A DNA stretch of 10,425 bases from Gemmatimonadota bacterium (GTDB lineage: Bacteria > Gemmatimonadota > Gemmatimonadetes > Longimicrobiales > Gaopeijiaceae): contig JAUXEE010000037.1 of the NCBI GenBank assembly GCA_030618065.1, positions 1 to 10,425 of the forward strand, read 5' to 3'. Position numbers and translations under genes: made by a program. Under the pieces are notes generated by a model. The model made no database searches. It saw only the letters and a program-made list of their open reading frames with translations, and was not told where the DNA came from. Within the stretch, counting starts at the first letter, position 1; the number at the start of each line of letters is the position of its first letter. Below are positions 1 through 6,237 of this stretch, piece after piece.

Positions 1-311
1 CCCTCCTTCTGAAGCTTCTCGATGGTGGGGAAGACCGCCGCCATGAGCTGGAACATGATGGAGGCGGAAATGTAGGGCATGATCCCCAGGGCGAAGATGG
101 TCGCCCGTGACAACCCACCCCCCACGAACATGTCGTAGATCCCCAGGAAGGTATCCTGGAGCTGTCCGAACTGCTCCTTGAGGGCCCCCACGTCCAGGCC
201 GGGGACGGTGATATGGGCCCCCACCCGGTATATGAGGAGCATGAGGAGGGTGAAGAGGATCTTGTCTTTGAGCTCCGGCACTCGCCAGAGATTGGGAATG
301 GGATTGGCCAT
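1..311 (-). CDS. secY: Protein translocase subunit SecY, N-terminal part (runs off the left edge)
   Basis: SecY is the channel-forming membrane subunit of the SecYEG translocon, which moves unfolded proteins across or into the cytoplasmic membrane. The visible 103 residues (of about 430 usual) begin MANPIPNLWRVPELKDKI. A first membrane segment follows at about residues 17-35 (ILFTLLMLLIYRVGAHITVPG), then a Gly-rich stretch, FVGGGLSRATIFALGIMPYI, and SIMFQLM, which match the plug and second membrane segment of the family. The ATG at 309-311 lies 11 bases after the rplO stop; the upstream sequence has only a G-rich run as a possible ribosome binding site. Position after rplO at the end of the spc cluster is the usual one. 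The remaining three quarters of the gene lie outside the window, and the last codon is cut by the edge. Confidence 0.97.
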   Translation of the reverse strand, partial: MANPIPNLWRVPELKDKILFTLLMLLIYRVGAHITVPGLDVGALKEQFGQLQDTFLGIYDMFVGGGLSRATIFALGIMPYISASIMFQLMAAVFPTIEKLQKE

Positions 312-322
312 GGTTGCCCCGG

Positions 323-880
323 TCAGGCCTTCTCGTCCTCAGCCTCCGACGCCTCGTCCCCCTCGGGGGCCGGCGCCTCTTCGCTTTCGGTCAACGTCTC
401 GACCACCGCCTGGGTTGCAGGCCCTGCAGCGGCAGACCTGCCCAGAATCGTCACCGTGCCTCCGGCTCCCTCGATCTTGGTCCGAGCGGTGCCGCTGAAG
501 GCATGGGCCGAAATCTGGTAGGCGCCATCCACTTCCCCGGTCCCCAGGATCTTCACCCTCTTCTTCAAGGTCCCGATGAGGCCATACTCCTTGAGGACCT
601 CAGGCGTCACCTCCCCGGGCCCGATGCGGCTCAAGTCCCGGACGTTCACCCCCTGGTACTCCACCCGGTGGATATTCTTGAACCCTCTCTTGGGAATCCG
701 GCGCTGGAGGGGCATCTGGCCCCCCTCGAATCCAGCTCGGACACCCCCGCCGGATCGAGATCCCTGCCCGTCCTGACCGCGACCGGCTCTTTTTCCCTTA
801 CCAGAACCCCGACCCCGACCCACTCGCTTCCTATTGCGACGGGATCCTGGGGAGGGGCTCAAATCGTGCAACTCGGGCAT
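323..880 (-). CDS. rplO: 50S ribosomal protein L15, with acidic C-terminal extension
   Basis: L15 is a large-subunit protein whose long basic N-terminal arm threads through 23S rRNA and helps late assembly. The arm is plain here: Gly/Arg-rich residues 20-58, including GRGRGSGKGKRAGRG and the family block SGGGVRAGFEGGQMPL (43-58). The globular core ends near residue 146 with KIEGAGGTVTIL, where proteins such as that of E. coli (144 residues) stop. This one runs on for about 39 residues to 185, and the last 25 carry eleven Asp/Glu with Ala and Pro. The tail is in frame and continuous; I see no frameshift. The ATG at 878-880 has an AAGGA sequence (890-894) 9 bases upstream that overlaps the rpmD stop. 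The gene lies 12 bases after rpmD and 11 before secY. Confidence 0.97.
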   Translation of the reverse strand: MPELHDLSPSPGSRRNRKRVGRGRGSGKGKRAGRGQDGQGSRSGGGVRAGFEGGQMPLQRRIPKRGFKNIHRVEYQGVNVRDLSRIGPGEVTPEVLKEYGLIGTLKKRVKILGTGEVDGAYQISAHAFSGTARTKIEGAGGTVTILGRSAAAGPATQAVVETLTESEEAPAPEGDEASEAEDEKA

Positions 881-892
881 TCGATGGTTTCC

Positions 893-1102
893 TTATTCTG
901 CGACTTCCGTGACCTCAACCATGTGGGAGATCTGTTTGATCATCCCACGGATGGCGGGCGTATCGTTATGGATCACCGTCTGCTGATGGCGCTTGATACC
1001 CAACGCTTCCAGGGTTCTCCTGTGTTTCGCGGGGCGACCGATTCCACTGCGGATCTGTTTGATGGCGATCCTCTTCACTTCAACGGCCTTCTTCTTAGCC
1101 AC
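893..1102 (-). CDS. rpmD: 50S ribosomal protein L30 (GTG start)
   Basis: L30 is a small bacterial and archaeal large-subunit protein. The 69-residue product shows the family pattern: VKRIAIKQIRSGIGRPAKHR, then TLEALGIKRHQQTVIHND and an ending in IRGMIKQISHMVEV. It is a few residues longer than the usual 59-60 because of a basic N-terminal AKKKAVE. I chose the GTG at 1100-1102, since there is no ATG in frame near the family start and a GGGGGTG run lies just upstream. A farther GTG at 1130-1132 would add ten residues with no family match. The start overlaps the 3' end of rpsE by 8 bases, suggesting translational coupling. The gene is followed by rplO after 12 bases. Confidence 0.93.
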   Translation of the reverse strand: MAKKKAVEVKRIAIKQIRSGIGRPAKHRRTLEALGIKRHQQTVIHNDTPAIRGMIKQISHMVEVTEVAE

Positions 1103-1622
1103 GGCGCACCCCCAGAGATTCCACGGAGACACCCCGCTCGTAGGCTACCTGCTCGGCTGTGACCAAACGTTCCAGGCCATCGACAGTGGCCCGGACCACA
1201 TTGATGGGGTTGTTGGTCCCCAGGCTCTTGGTCAACACGTCCCGAACGCCTGCCGCCTCCAGAACCGCACGAACCGGCCCACCGGCAATGACGCCGGTCC
1301 CCGGAGACGCCGGCCGGAGTACTACGCGGCCCGCCCCCCACCGGCCTACGATATCGTGGGGCAGGGTCCCATTCTCGATGGGTACCTGGAAGGTGTCTTT
1401 CTTGGCCCGCTCGAAGGCTTTCCTGATAGCCTCGGCAACCTCGTTGGCCTTGGCTAGACCGATCCCGACTTTCCCCGCTTGATCGCCCACGGCCACCAGG
1501 GCAGTGAAGGAGAAGCGGCGCCCACCTTTCACTACCTTGGCAACCCGGTTGATGTGGATGACATTCTCCACCATGTCGGTTTCCCGACCCCGGGTCTGTT
1601 TCTTCTGTCGCTCCCTGGCCAT
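1095..1622 (-). CDS. rpsE: 30S ribosomal protein S5
   Basis: S5 is a small-subunit protein near the mRNA entry site and the decoding region; it takes part in fidelity and mRNA unwinding. The 175-residue protein (166 in E. coli) has the N-terminal double-stranded-RNA-binding-like domain, with VIHINRVAKVVKGGRRFSF and ALVAVGDQAGKVGIGLAKA, followed by the C-terminal domain with GPVRAVLEAAGVRDVLTKSLG and NPINVVRATVDGL. The ATG at 1620-1622 shares one base with the rplR stop (TGATG) and has GGAG (1628-1631) 5 bases upstream. A TTG one codon earlier is possible but less likely. The last 8 bases overlap the start of rpmD. Confidence 0.97.
   Translation of the reverse strand: MARERQKKQTRGRETDMVENVIHINRVAKVVKGGRRFSFTALVAVGDQAGKVGIGLAKANEVAEAIRKAFERAKKDTFQVPIENGTLPHDIVGRWGAGRVVLRPASPGTGVIAGGPVRAVLEAAGVRDVLTKSLGTNNPINVVRATVDGLERLVTAEQVAYERGVSVESLGVRRG
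1107..1113 (-). promoter_or_regulatory. Ribosome binding site supporting the GTG start of rpmD
   Basis: The message reads GGGGGTG, six of seven matches to GGAGGTG, 4 bases before the GTG at 1100-1102 and inside the end of rpsE. Together with the lack of a nearby in-frame ATG it is the main support for the GTG start. Confidence 0.65.
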
Positions 1623-2008
1623 CAAAACTCCAATCCGCCCTTCCGGGCGCCCTCGGCAAAGGCCTTCACTCGGCCATGGTACTTATAGCCACCCCGGTCA
1701 AAAACGACCCCTTCGACCCCAGCTGCTTTAGCCTTGTCGGCCAAGAGCTTCCCAGCCTCGAACGCCTTTTCGACCTTGGGCATCCGGGCTTCGCTTTTGA
1801 AATCCCTCAGCTCCTCGGCCAGGGTGCTGACTCCGACGAGGGTTCTGGCGGAATCATCGTCCACCAGTTGGCCTTCGATGTTCTTGAGAGACCTGAAAAC
1901 CACCAGACGGGGTCGCTCGGCGGTACCCTGGATCTTCTTCCGAATCCGGCGGTGGCGCCTTGCCCGTTGGACCCGCCTGCTCTTCTTGAGATTTCCCATC
2001 TTAGCCAT
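1622..2008 (-). CDS. rplR: 50S ribosomal protein L18
   Basis: L18 binds 5S rRNA and, together with L5, anchors it in the central protuberance. The 128-residue product (117 in E. coli) has the expected basic N-terminus (KKSRRVQRARRHRRIRKKI), then the core TAERPRLVVFRSLKNIEGQL and the end signature VVFDRGGYKYHGRVKAFAEG followed by ARKGGLEF. The ATG at 2006-2008 is chosen because a GGGGG run (2017-2021) lies 8 bases upstream; a second ATG three codons in (1997-1999) has no ribosome binding site. The gene begins 3 bases after rplF, and its stop overlaps the rpsE start by one base, so rpsE is probably translationally coupled to it. Confidence 0.97.
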   Translation of the reverse strand: MAKMGNLKKSRRVQRARRHRRIRKKIQGTAERPRLVVFRSLKNIEGQLVDDDSARTLVGVSTLAEELRDFKSEARMPKVEKAFEAGKLLADKAKAAGVEGVVFDRGGYKYHGRVKAFAEGARKGGLEF

Positions 2009-2011
2009 GGC

Positions 2012-2551
2012 TTATGCCCCCGCCGTCTTTCCGGCCTTCCGGCGAACTTGCTCACCCCGGTACCGGATACCCTTGCCCTTATAGGGCTCCGGTGGCCGGA
2101 ATGAGCGAATCTCCGCGGCCGCCTGCCCTACCTTCTGTTTGTCGGCTCCCGAAACCACGATGGTGGTCTGGTTCGGGCATTCCAGGGTAACGCCCTCGGG
2201 CGCCGGATAATCGATGGGATGGGAGTATCCCACCAGAATCCTCAGTCCATCTCCGGAGGGATCAGCTCTGTAGCCCACTCCTATGATCTCCAGTGTCTTG
2301 GAGAATCCCTCGTCGACGCCCATGACCATATTGGCCACTAGAGAGCGGACGAGGCCGTGGAGGGCCTTGTGGCGAGGCTGATCCGAAGGCCGGTGGACTT
2401 TCACCGTAGCCCCTTCCACCTTCACCTCGATCTCCGGGTGGATCTCCAACGAGAGTTCACCCTTGGGTCCCTTGGCGGAGAAGGTCCGACCCTTCAGGGC
2501 GACATCCACCCCCTTGGGGACCTCCACCGGCATCTTTCCAATCCGCGACAT
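2012..2551 (-). CDS. rplF: 50S ribosomal protein L6
   Basis: L6 is a large-subunit protein near the factor-binding region, made of two similar domains. The 179-residue length matches the family (177 in E. coli). The start MSRIGKMPVEVPKGV is typical. The second domain holds KTLEIIGVGYRADPSG, and the C-terminal signature RPPEPYKGKGIRYRGEQVRR is intact. I chose the ATG at 2549-2551; the longer in-frame reading upstream runs back into rpsH and has no family match. The 19-base gap after rpsH lacks a clear Shine-Dalgarno sequence, with only a GGAAA about 13 bases from the start, so translation may depend on coupling from rpsH. Confidence 0.97.
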   Translation of the reverse strand: MSRIGKMPVEVPKGVDVALKGRTFSAKGPKGELSLEIHPEIEVKVEGATVKVHRPSDQPRHKALHGLVRSLVANMVMGVDEGFSKTLEIIGVGYRADPSGDGLRILVGYSHPIDYPAPEGVTLECPNQTTIVVSGADKQKVGQAAAEIRSFRPPEPYKGKGIRYRGEQVRRKAGKTAGA

Positions 2552-2570
2552 GGCGTTGCTTGCTTTCCGT

Positions 2571-2963
2571 TTACCAGACCAGAGCCATGAGCTCCCCACC
2601 CACACCTTGTTGGCGAGCTACCCTGTCGGACAGCACCCCGTTGGGGGTGGAGAGAATGGCTATCCCCAGGCCGTTTCGGACCCGCGGAATCTCGTTTACA
2701 CCTACGTAGCGTCGCCGACCCGGCTTGGAGACTCGCTCCAGGTGCCGAATGACCGGCGAGCCATCGGAATACTTCAGATAGATGCGAAGCAGCCCGTGGG
2801 CGCCGTCGTCCAGAACCTTGAAGTCGAAGACGAAGGCGTTCTCCTTCAAAAGGCGGGCGACCTCGACCTTCAGTTTCGAGACGGGCATGTCCACCCACCG
2901 ATGGCCGGCGGTCCCGGCGTTTCGGAGACGGGTGAGCAGGTCCGCAATTGGGTCCGTCATCAT
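2571..2963 (-). CDS. rpsH: 30S ribosomal protein S8
   Basis: S8 binds the central domain of 16S rRNA early in small-subunit assembly. In E. coli it also represses the spc operon by binding the rplE region; whether that applies here cannot be told. The 130 residues equal the usual length. The N-terminus MMTDPIADLLTRLRNAG is diagnostic, and the C-terminus has VNEIPRVRNGLGIAILSTPN, then GVLSDRVARQQGVGGELMAL, the usual rRNA-contact segment. Two ATG codons stand side by side (2961-2963 and 2958-2960). The first is preferred because an AAGGA (2975-2979) lies 11 bases upstream. The gene is 16 bases after rpsN and 19 before rplF. Confidence 0.97.
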   Translation of the reverse strand: MMTDPIADLLTRLRNAGTAGHRWVDMPVSKLKVEVARLLKENAFVFDFKVLDDGAHGLLRIYLKYSDGSPVIRHLERVSKPGRRRYVGVNEIPRVRNGLGIAILSTPNGVLSDRVARQQGVGGELMALVW

Positions 2964-2979
2964 TTCGGTATCGATCCTT

Positions 2980-3165
2980 TTACCAACTGGACTTCCGCAC
3001 GCCGGGAATCTCCCCGCGGAGAGACATTTCCCGGAAGCAAATCCTGCAGATTCCGAACTTCCTCAGGAACCCACGGGGTCGGCCACACCGGGAGCATCGG
3101 TTCCGAACCCGGACACCGAACTTCGGCTTGCGCTTGCATTTTTCAATGAGGGCTTTCCTCGCCAT
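2980..3165 (-). CDS. rpsN: 30S ribosomal protein S14, zinc-binding (type Z)
   Basis: S14 belongs to the head of the small subunit and is assembled late. This is the short zinc-ribbon form: 61 residues with Cys24, Cys27, Cys40 and Cys43 in two CxxC pairs separated by 12 residues (RCSRCG and ICRICF). The longer zinc-free form has about 100 residues and lacks these cysteines. The family block FGVRVRNRCSRCGRPRGFLR and the end LRGEIPGVRKSSW are intact. The ATG at 3163-3165 follows a GAGGAA sequence at close spacing. The gene lies between rplE (23-base gap) and rpsH (16-base gap), its usual place. Some genomes also carry a zinc-free copy used under zinc starvation; none is in this window. Confidence 0.97.
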   Translation of the reverse strand: MARKALIEKCKRKPKFGVRVRNRCSRCGRPRGFLRKFGICRICFREMSLRGEIPGVRKSSW

Positions 3166-3188
3166 CTATTCCTCGACTCGCGTTGGGG

Positions 3189-3824
3189 CTAGGCCGCTGG
3201 CATTCCGATTTGGACGGGCGTCTCACCTCTGAAGGGAAAGCCCATCTCCCGAAGGAGGGCATGGGCCTCGTCATCTTTGTTCGTGGAGGTCACCACGGTG
3301 ATATCCATTCCGTGGACCCTCTGTACCCGGTCGTAATTGATCTCCGGGAAGATGATCTGCTCTTTGACCCCCATGGTATAGTTCCCCCGACCGTCAAAAG
3401 ACCGGGTAGGCAGGCCCCGGAAGTCCCGTACCCGGGGAATGGCGGCCGTGACCAGGTGGTCCAGGAAGTCATACATCCGCTGCTTCCGCAGAGTGACGCT
3501 CACCCCCACGATCATCCCCTCCCGGAGGGAGAAGTTCGAGATGGACTTCCTGGCTCGATTGATGACGGGCCGCTGGCCTGTGATAAGGGTCAGTTCCTCC
3601 AGGACGCTGTCCAGGAGCTTCTGGTCCTTGGGCGCGTCACCCACACCCACGTTCACCACGACCTTCTCGATTTTCGGGATCTGGTGTGGGTTCTCAAAAC
3701 CGAACCTCTCCTTCAACGCCGATTGGACGTGGTCCCGGTAATGCCGAAGGAGCCGGGGTTCCCTTCTTTCCACCACGGGATTGGGCTGGTCCGCCGCTTC
3801 CGTGCTTTTCTTCTTCTTTGCCAT
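3189..3824 (-). CDS. rplE: 50S ribosomal protein L5, extended at both ends
   Basis: L5 binds 5S rRNA with L18 and contacts the P-site tRNA from the central protuberance. The core is clear: HYRDHVQSALKERFGFEN, then IPKIEKVVVNVGVGDAPKD, LTLITGQRPVINRARKSI, FRGLPTRSFDGRGNYTMG and DITVVTSTNKDDEAHALL. The protein has 211 residues against 179 in E. coli. About 21 extra residues precede the core, starting MAKKKKSTEAADQPNP, and about 11 follow FPFRG. I chose the ATG at 3822-3824, since no other Met lies before the core and an AGGAA (3835-3839) stands 10 bases upstream. A longer in-frame reading extends back into rplX and is not supported. The gene lies 16 bases after rplX. Confidence 0.96.
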   Translation of the reverse strand: MAKKKKSTEAADQPNPVVERREPRLLRHYRDHVQSALKERFGFENPHQIPKIEKVVVNVGVGDAPKDQKLLDSVLEELTLITGQRPVINRARKSISNFSLREGMIVGVSVTLRKQRMYDFLDHLVTAAIPRVRDFRGLPTRSFDGRGNYTMGVKEQIIFPEINYDRVQRVHGMDITVVTSTNKDDEAHALLREMGFPFRGETPVQIGMPAA

Positions 3825-3840
3825 CGTCGGGACGTTCCTG

Positions 3841-4200
3841 TTACGGCTTGGGAATCGGGTTCCCACTCTTGGTGGAAATCCGTTCCTTGGTTCCATCGGC
3901 CTCCACCCTGAGCCGGGTCCGGCTAGCCTCACCGCCGGCCGGGTCCACCAACATGACGTTGGAGATGTGGATGGGGGCCTCGAAGGTGATGATTCCGCCT
4001 TCCGGGTTGGCCTGGGTGGGACGTTCATGCCGCTTCCGCATGTTTACGCCCTCCACGACCACCCGATCCTTCCCCGGGAGTACCCGGAGGACCGGACCTT
4101 CCGCGTCCCGGAAGTTTCCACGGATGACCTTCACCCGGTCACCCTTCATCACTCTATATTTGACCTGGCGTGCCCGGACCTTCGTCTTCTTTCCGGCCAT
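3841..4200 (-). CDS. rplX: 50S ribosomal protein L24
   Basis: L24 is an early assembly protein of the large subunit that binds the 5' end of 23S rRNA near the exit tunnel. A KOW-type RNA-binding motif is visible at about residues 18-42 (MKGDRVKVIRGNFRDAEGPV). The following GVNMRKRHERPTQANPEGGI and EAPIHISNVMLVDP are standard for bacterial L24. At 119 residues it is somewhat longer than the 104 of E. coli, mainly through a C-terminal end, DGTKERISTKSGNPIPKP. The ATG at 4198-4200 shares one base with the rplN stop (TGATG), and a strong GGAGGT (4207-4212) lies 6 bases upstream inside rplN, so the start is secure. Confidence 0.97.
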   Translation of the reverse strand: MAGKKTKVRARQVKYRVMKGDRVKVIRGNFRDAEGPVLRVLPGKDRVVVEGVNMRKRHERPTQANPEGGIITFEAPIHISNVMLVDPAGGEASRTRLRVEADGTKERISTKSGNPIPKP

Positions 4201-4568
4201 CAGAGCACCTCCGGGGCCAACGAGACGATCCTCATGTATTTCTTCTCCCGAAGCTCCCGGCCCACAGGGCCAAAGATGCGGGTCCCCCGGGGCTCTCCCT
4301 GGGGGTTGATGAGGACGGCGGCATTATCGTCGAACCGGATGTACGTCCCGTCCTTCCTCCGCATCTCCTTACGTGTCCGGACCACCACAGCCCGAACCAC
4401 TTCACCTTTTTTCACCGGGGCGTTGGGAATGGCATCCTTGACGGTGGCCACGACCACGTCCCCTACCCGGGCATACCGCCGGCCGGATCCACCCAGAACC
4501 CGAATCACCAGGGCCTTCTTGGCACCGGTGTTGTCGGCAATCCTGAGGATTGACTCCTGTTGAATCAT
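4200..4568 (-). CDS. rplN: 50S ribosomal protein L14
   Basis: L14 is a universally conserved large-subunit protein at the subunit interface, forming bridges to 16S rRNA. The 122 residues are exactly the usual length. The sequence is strongly conserved: MIQQESILRIADNTGAK at the start, then VIRVLGGSGRRYARVGD, KKGEVVRAVVVRTRKE, IRFDDNAAVLIN, GEPRGTRIFGPVGREL and the end KKYMRIVSLAPEVL. The ATG at 4566-4568 has a GGAG about 10 bases upstream. It starts the spc part of the cluster, 30 bases after rpsQ, with no promoter-like or terminator-like sequence that I can recognise in that gap. The final TGA overlaps the rplX ATG by one base. Confidence 0.98.
   Translation of the reverse strand: MIQQESILRIADNTGAKKALVIRVLGGSGRRYARVGDVVVATVKDAIPNAPVKKGEVVRAVVVRTRKEMRRKDGTYIRFDDNAAVLINPQGEPRGTRIFGPVGRELREKKYMRIVSLAPEVL
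4207..4212 (-). promoter_or_regulatory. Strong ribosome binding site for rplX
   Basis: The message reads GGAGGT 6 bases before the rplX ATG, inside the last codons of rplN (Pro-Glu-Val-Leu). With the one-base TGATG overlap it points to coupled translation of rplN and rplX. Confidence 0.85.
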
Positions 4569-4598
4569 CGCTCTGAACTCCGATGGCTCGGTCCGGCG

Positions 4599-4889
4599 CT
4601 ACTCGGGCCGCTCGATCAACTCGGTAACCCGCCACCGCTTCATCTTGGAGAGGGGGCGGGTTTCTACCATGCGTACCTTGTCACCCACTTTGTACTCGTT
4701 GTGCTCATCGTGGGCCTGGTACTTCTTCGACTTGGCAACCTGCTTCCCGTACAGGGGATGGGCGAAACGCCGTTCCACCTGGACCGTGACCGTCTTGTCA
4801 GCTTTGTCACTGACAACGACGCCAATCCGGGCCTTTCGGCGATTTCGCTCCGTCCGCTCCTGCGGGATGTTGTCTTGGGTCTCATCCAT
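4599..4889 (-). CDS. rpsQ: 30S ribosomal protein S17, with N-terminal extension
   Basis: S17 is a primary 16S rRNA-binding protein with an OB fold. The core is RRKARIGVVVSDKADKTVTV, then FAHPLYGKQV, KKYQAHDEHNEYKVGDKV and the ending ETRPLSKMKRWRVTELIERP, all typical. The product has 96 residues against 84 in E. coli; the extra residues are a hydrophilic N-terminal MDETQDNIPQERTERN. I chose the ATG at 4887-4889, preceded by GGTGGG. A TTG at 4914-4916 would overlap rpmC and add nine residues with no family match. The gene follows rpmC by 10 bases and precedes rplN by 30. Confidence 0.96.
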   Translation of the reverse strand: MDETQDNIPQERTERNRRKARIGVVVSDKADKTVTVQVERRFAHPLYGKQVAKSKKYQAHDEHNEYKVGDKVRMVETRPLSKMKRWRVTELIERPE

Positions 4890-4899
4890 TTCCCACCAA

Positions 4900-5100
4900 C
4901 TAACTCTGCTGGGCAAGCTCGCGCTCGCGAAGAACCGTCTTCATCCGGGCGATATCCCGGCGAATTTCCGTAAGAAGCTTGGGGTTTTCCAGCTCCATGG
5001 TGGCGCTCCGGAACCGAAGGCGGAACCGCTCCTCCTTCAGCTCTCCGATCCGCTCCTGGATCTCGTCGTCCGTCAGCTCCCGAATGTCCTGAGGTTTCAT
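4900..5100 (-). CDS. rpmC: 50S ribosomal protein L29
   Basis: L29 is a small two-helix protein at the polypeptide exit of the large subunit, next to L23, where chaperones and the signal recognition particle dock. The 66 residues fit the family (63 in E. coli): MKPQDIRELTDDEIQERIGE, then LKEERFRLRFRSATMELENP and the closing helix RRDIARMKTVLRERELAQ. The ATG at 5098-5100 aligns with the family start; an in-frame reading upstream into rplP has no family match. Its ribosome binding site is weak (GAG elements in the 13-base gap after rplP), so coupling to rplP is likely. rpsQ follows after 10 bases. Confidence 0.96.
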   Translation of the reverse strand: MKPQDIRELTDDEIQERIGELKEERFRLRFRSATMELENPKLLTEIRRDIARMKTVLRERELAQQS

Positions 5101-5113
5101 CGATCTCAGTCTC

Positions 5114-5533
5114 CTAGCCCAACTGGTGCTCGCGCACCACGAAGCGGGTCTTGATGGGAAGCTTCGCAGTGGCCAGTTCCATGGCCCTACGAGCCATTTC
5201 CTCGGGCACACCCTCGAGCTCGAACATCATCCGGCCGGGTTTGACCACGGCCACCCAACCCTCGGGGTTTCCCTTCCCCTTCCCCATCCGAGTCTCGGCA
5301 GGCTTCTGGGTAATGGGCTTGTCCGGGAAGATCCGGATCCAGACCTTCCCACCTCTCTTGATGTGACGGGTCATGGCCACACGAGCCGCCTCGATCTGCC
5401 GGTTCGTGATCCAGGCCCTTTCCTGGGCTTGAAGGCCATATTCCCCGAATGAAACCCTATTTCCTCGGGTGGCATTGCCCCGCATTCTGCCCTTTTGCGT
5501 CTTCCGGTGTTTGACCCGTTTGGGCGCTAGCAT
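5114..5533 (-). CDS. rplP: 50S ribosomal protein L16
   Basis: L16 sits near the A-site and P-site tRNAs in the large subunit and is a late assembly protein needed for peptidyl transfer activity. The 139 residues match the family (136 in E. coli). Clear signatures are MLAPKRVKHRKTQKGRMRGN at the start, ITNRQIEAARVAMTRHIKRG, FPDKPITQKPAETRMGKGKG (residues 69-88), and VPEEMARRAMELATAKLPIK. The conserved Arg82 before MGKGKG, which is hydroxylated in E. coli, is present; whether it is modified here is unknown. The ATG at 5531-5533 follows rpsC by 32 bases, with a CAGGGA element upstream as the likely ribosome binding site. Confidence 0.97.
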   Translation of the reverse strand: MLAPKRVKHRKTQKGRMRGNATRGNRVSFGEYGLQAQERAWITNRQIEAARVAMTRHIKRGGKVWIRIFPDKPITQKPAETRMGKGKGNPEGWVAVVKPGRMMFELEGVPEEMARRAMELATAKLPIKTRFVVREHQLG

Positions 5534-5565
5534 CTTCTATCGGTCCCTGCTGAATGATTCTAGAA

Positions 5566-6231
5566 TTACTTGGCTCCGCCGGCCGAGTACGTCCGGCCAG
5601 ATCGGTCCTCTACCACTTCGCCTTTGTAAATCCAGCACTTCACACCCACGATGCCGTAGGTGGTGATGGCCGGAAGAGAGGCGTAATCGATGTCGGCCCG
5701 GAGGGTGTGGAGGGGCACACGCCCTTCGTTGTAACCCTCCGTCCGGGCGATCTCCGCCCCGCCCAGGCGTCCGGCACACTGGATCTTGATTCCTTCAGCC
5801 CCAGTGCGCATGGCCGATTGGACGGCTCGCTTCATGGCCCGCCTGAAGGAGATCCGCTGCCGGATCTGATGAGCGACGTTCTCGGCAACCAGCCGGGCGT
5901 CGATCTCAGGGCGCCTGATCTCCTCCACGTTCACGCTGACCTCGGACTTGGTGAGGACCGAGAGCTCGTCTCGGAGCTTGTCCACCTCAGCGCCCCGCTT
6001 CCCGATGACGACACCGGGTCGGGCCGTATGTAGGGCCACTACGATCTTCGAGGGCTTCCGCTCGATCTCCACCTTCGACAGGGCCGCATGGCTCAGCCGA
6101 CGGTGAAGGTACTTTCGGATCGTCTCGTCCTCCTCGAGGAGGCGGGGGAAATCACGCTCGGCATACCAACGAGACTTCCAGTCCTTGACGATTCCCAGGC
6201 GGAATCCGTGTGGGTGCGTCTTCTGTCCCAT
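5566..6231 (-). CDS. rpsC: 30S ribosomal protein S3
   Basis: S3 lies at the mRNA entry channel of the small subunit and, with S4 and S5, has mRNA-unwinding activity. The 221 residues fall within the family range (233 in E. coli). The N-terminus MGQKTHPHGFRLGIVKDW is diagnostic. A type II KH domain follows, with its GKRG loop at residues 77-80 in GVVIGKRGAEVDKLRDEL. The C-terminal domain has NVAHQIRQRISFRRAMKRAV, then GIKIQCAGRLGGAEIARTE and VPLHTLRADIDYA. The ATG at 6229-6231 has a perfect AAGGAG (6241-6246) 9 bases upstream, inside the last codons of rplV. rplV ends only 6 bases before it. Confidence 0.98.
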   Translation of the reverse strand: MGQKTHPHGFRLGIVKDWKSRWYAERDFPRLLEEDETIRKYLHRRLSHAALSKVEIERKPSKIVVALHTARPGVVIGKRGAEVDKLRDELSVLTKSEVSVNVEEIRRPEIDARLVAENVAHQIRQRISFRRAMKRAVQSAMRTGAEGIKIQCAGRLGGAEIARTEGYNEGRVPLHTLRADIDYASLPAITTYGIVGVKCWIYKGEVVEDRSGRTYSAGGAK

Positions 6232-6237
6232 CCAGAG

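Noticed and set aside
314..1162. Long plus-strand ORF of 282 codons
   Set aside because: It lies entirely antisense to rplO, rpmD and the end of rpsE, whose products are plainly recognisable. High-GC third positions in the real genes leave few stops on the other strand; the translated product is low-complexity and resembles no family I know.
3781..4563. Long plus-strand ORF of 260 codons
   Set aside because: Antisense to rplE, rplX and rplN; no plausible ribosome binding site or family features, so a shadow of real genes.
4569..4598. Possible promoter or terminator between rpsQ and rplN at the S10/spc boundary
   Set aside because: In E. coli a separate spc promoter lies here, but this gap is only 30 bases, GC-rich, and has no -10/-35-like boxes and no hairpin with a T-tract.
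5557..5566. Perfect 10-base palindrome ATTCTAGAAT at the rpsC stop
   Set aside because: About ten palindromes of this length are expected by chance in a 10 kb window, and it has no partner repeat.
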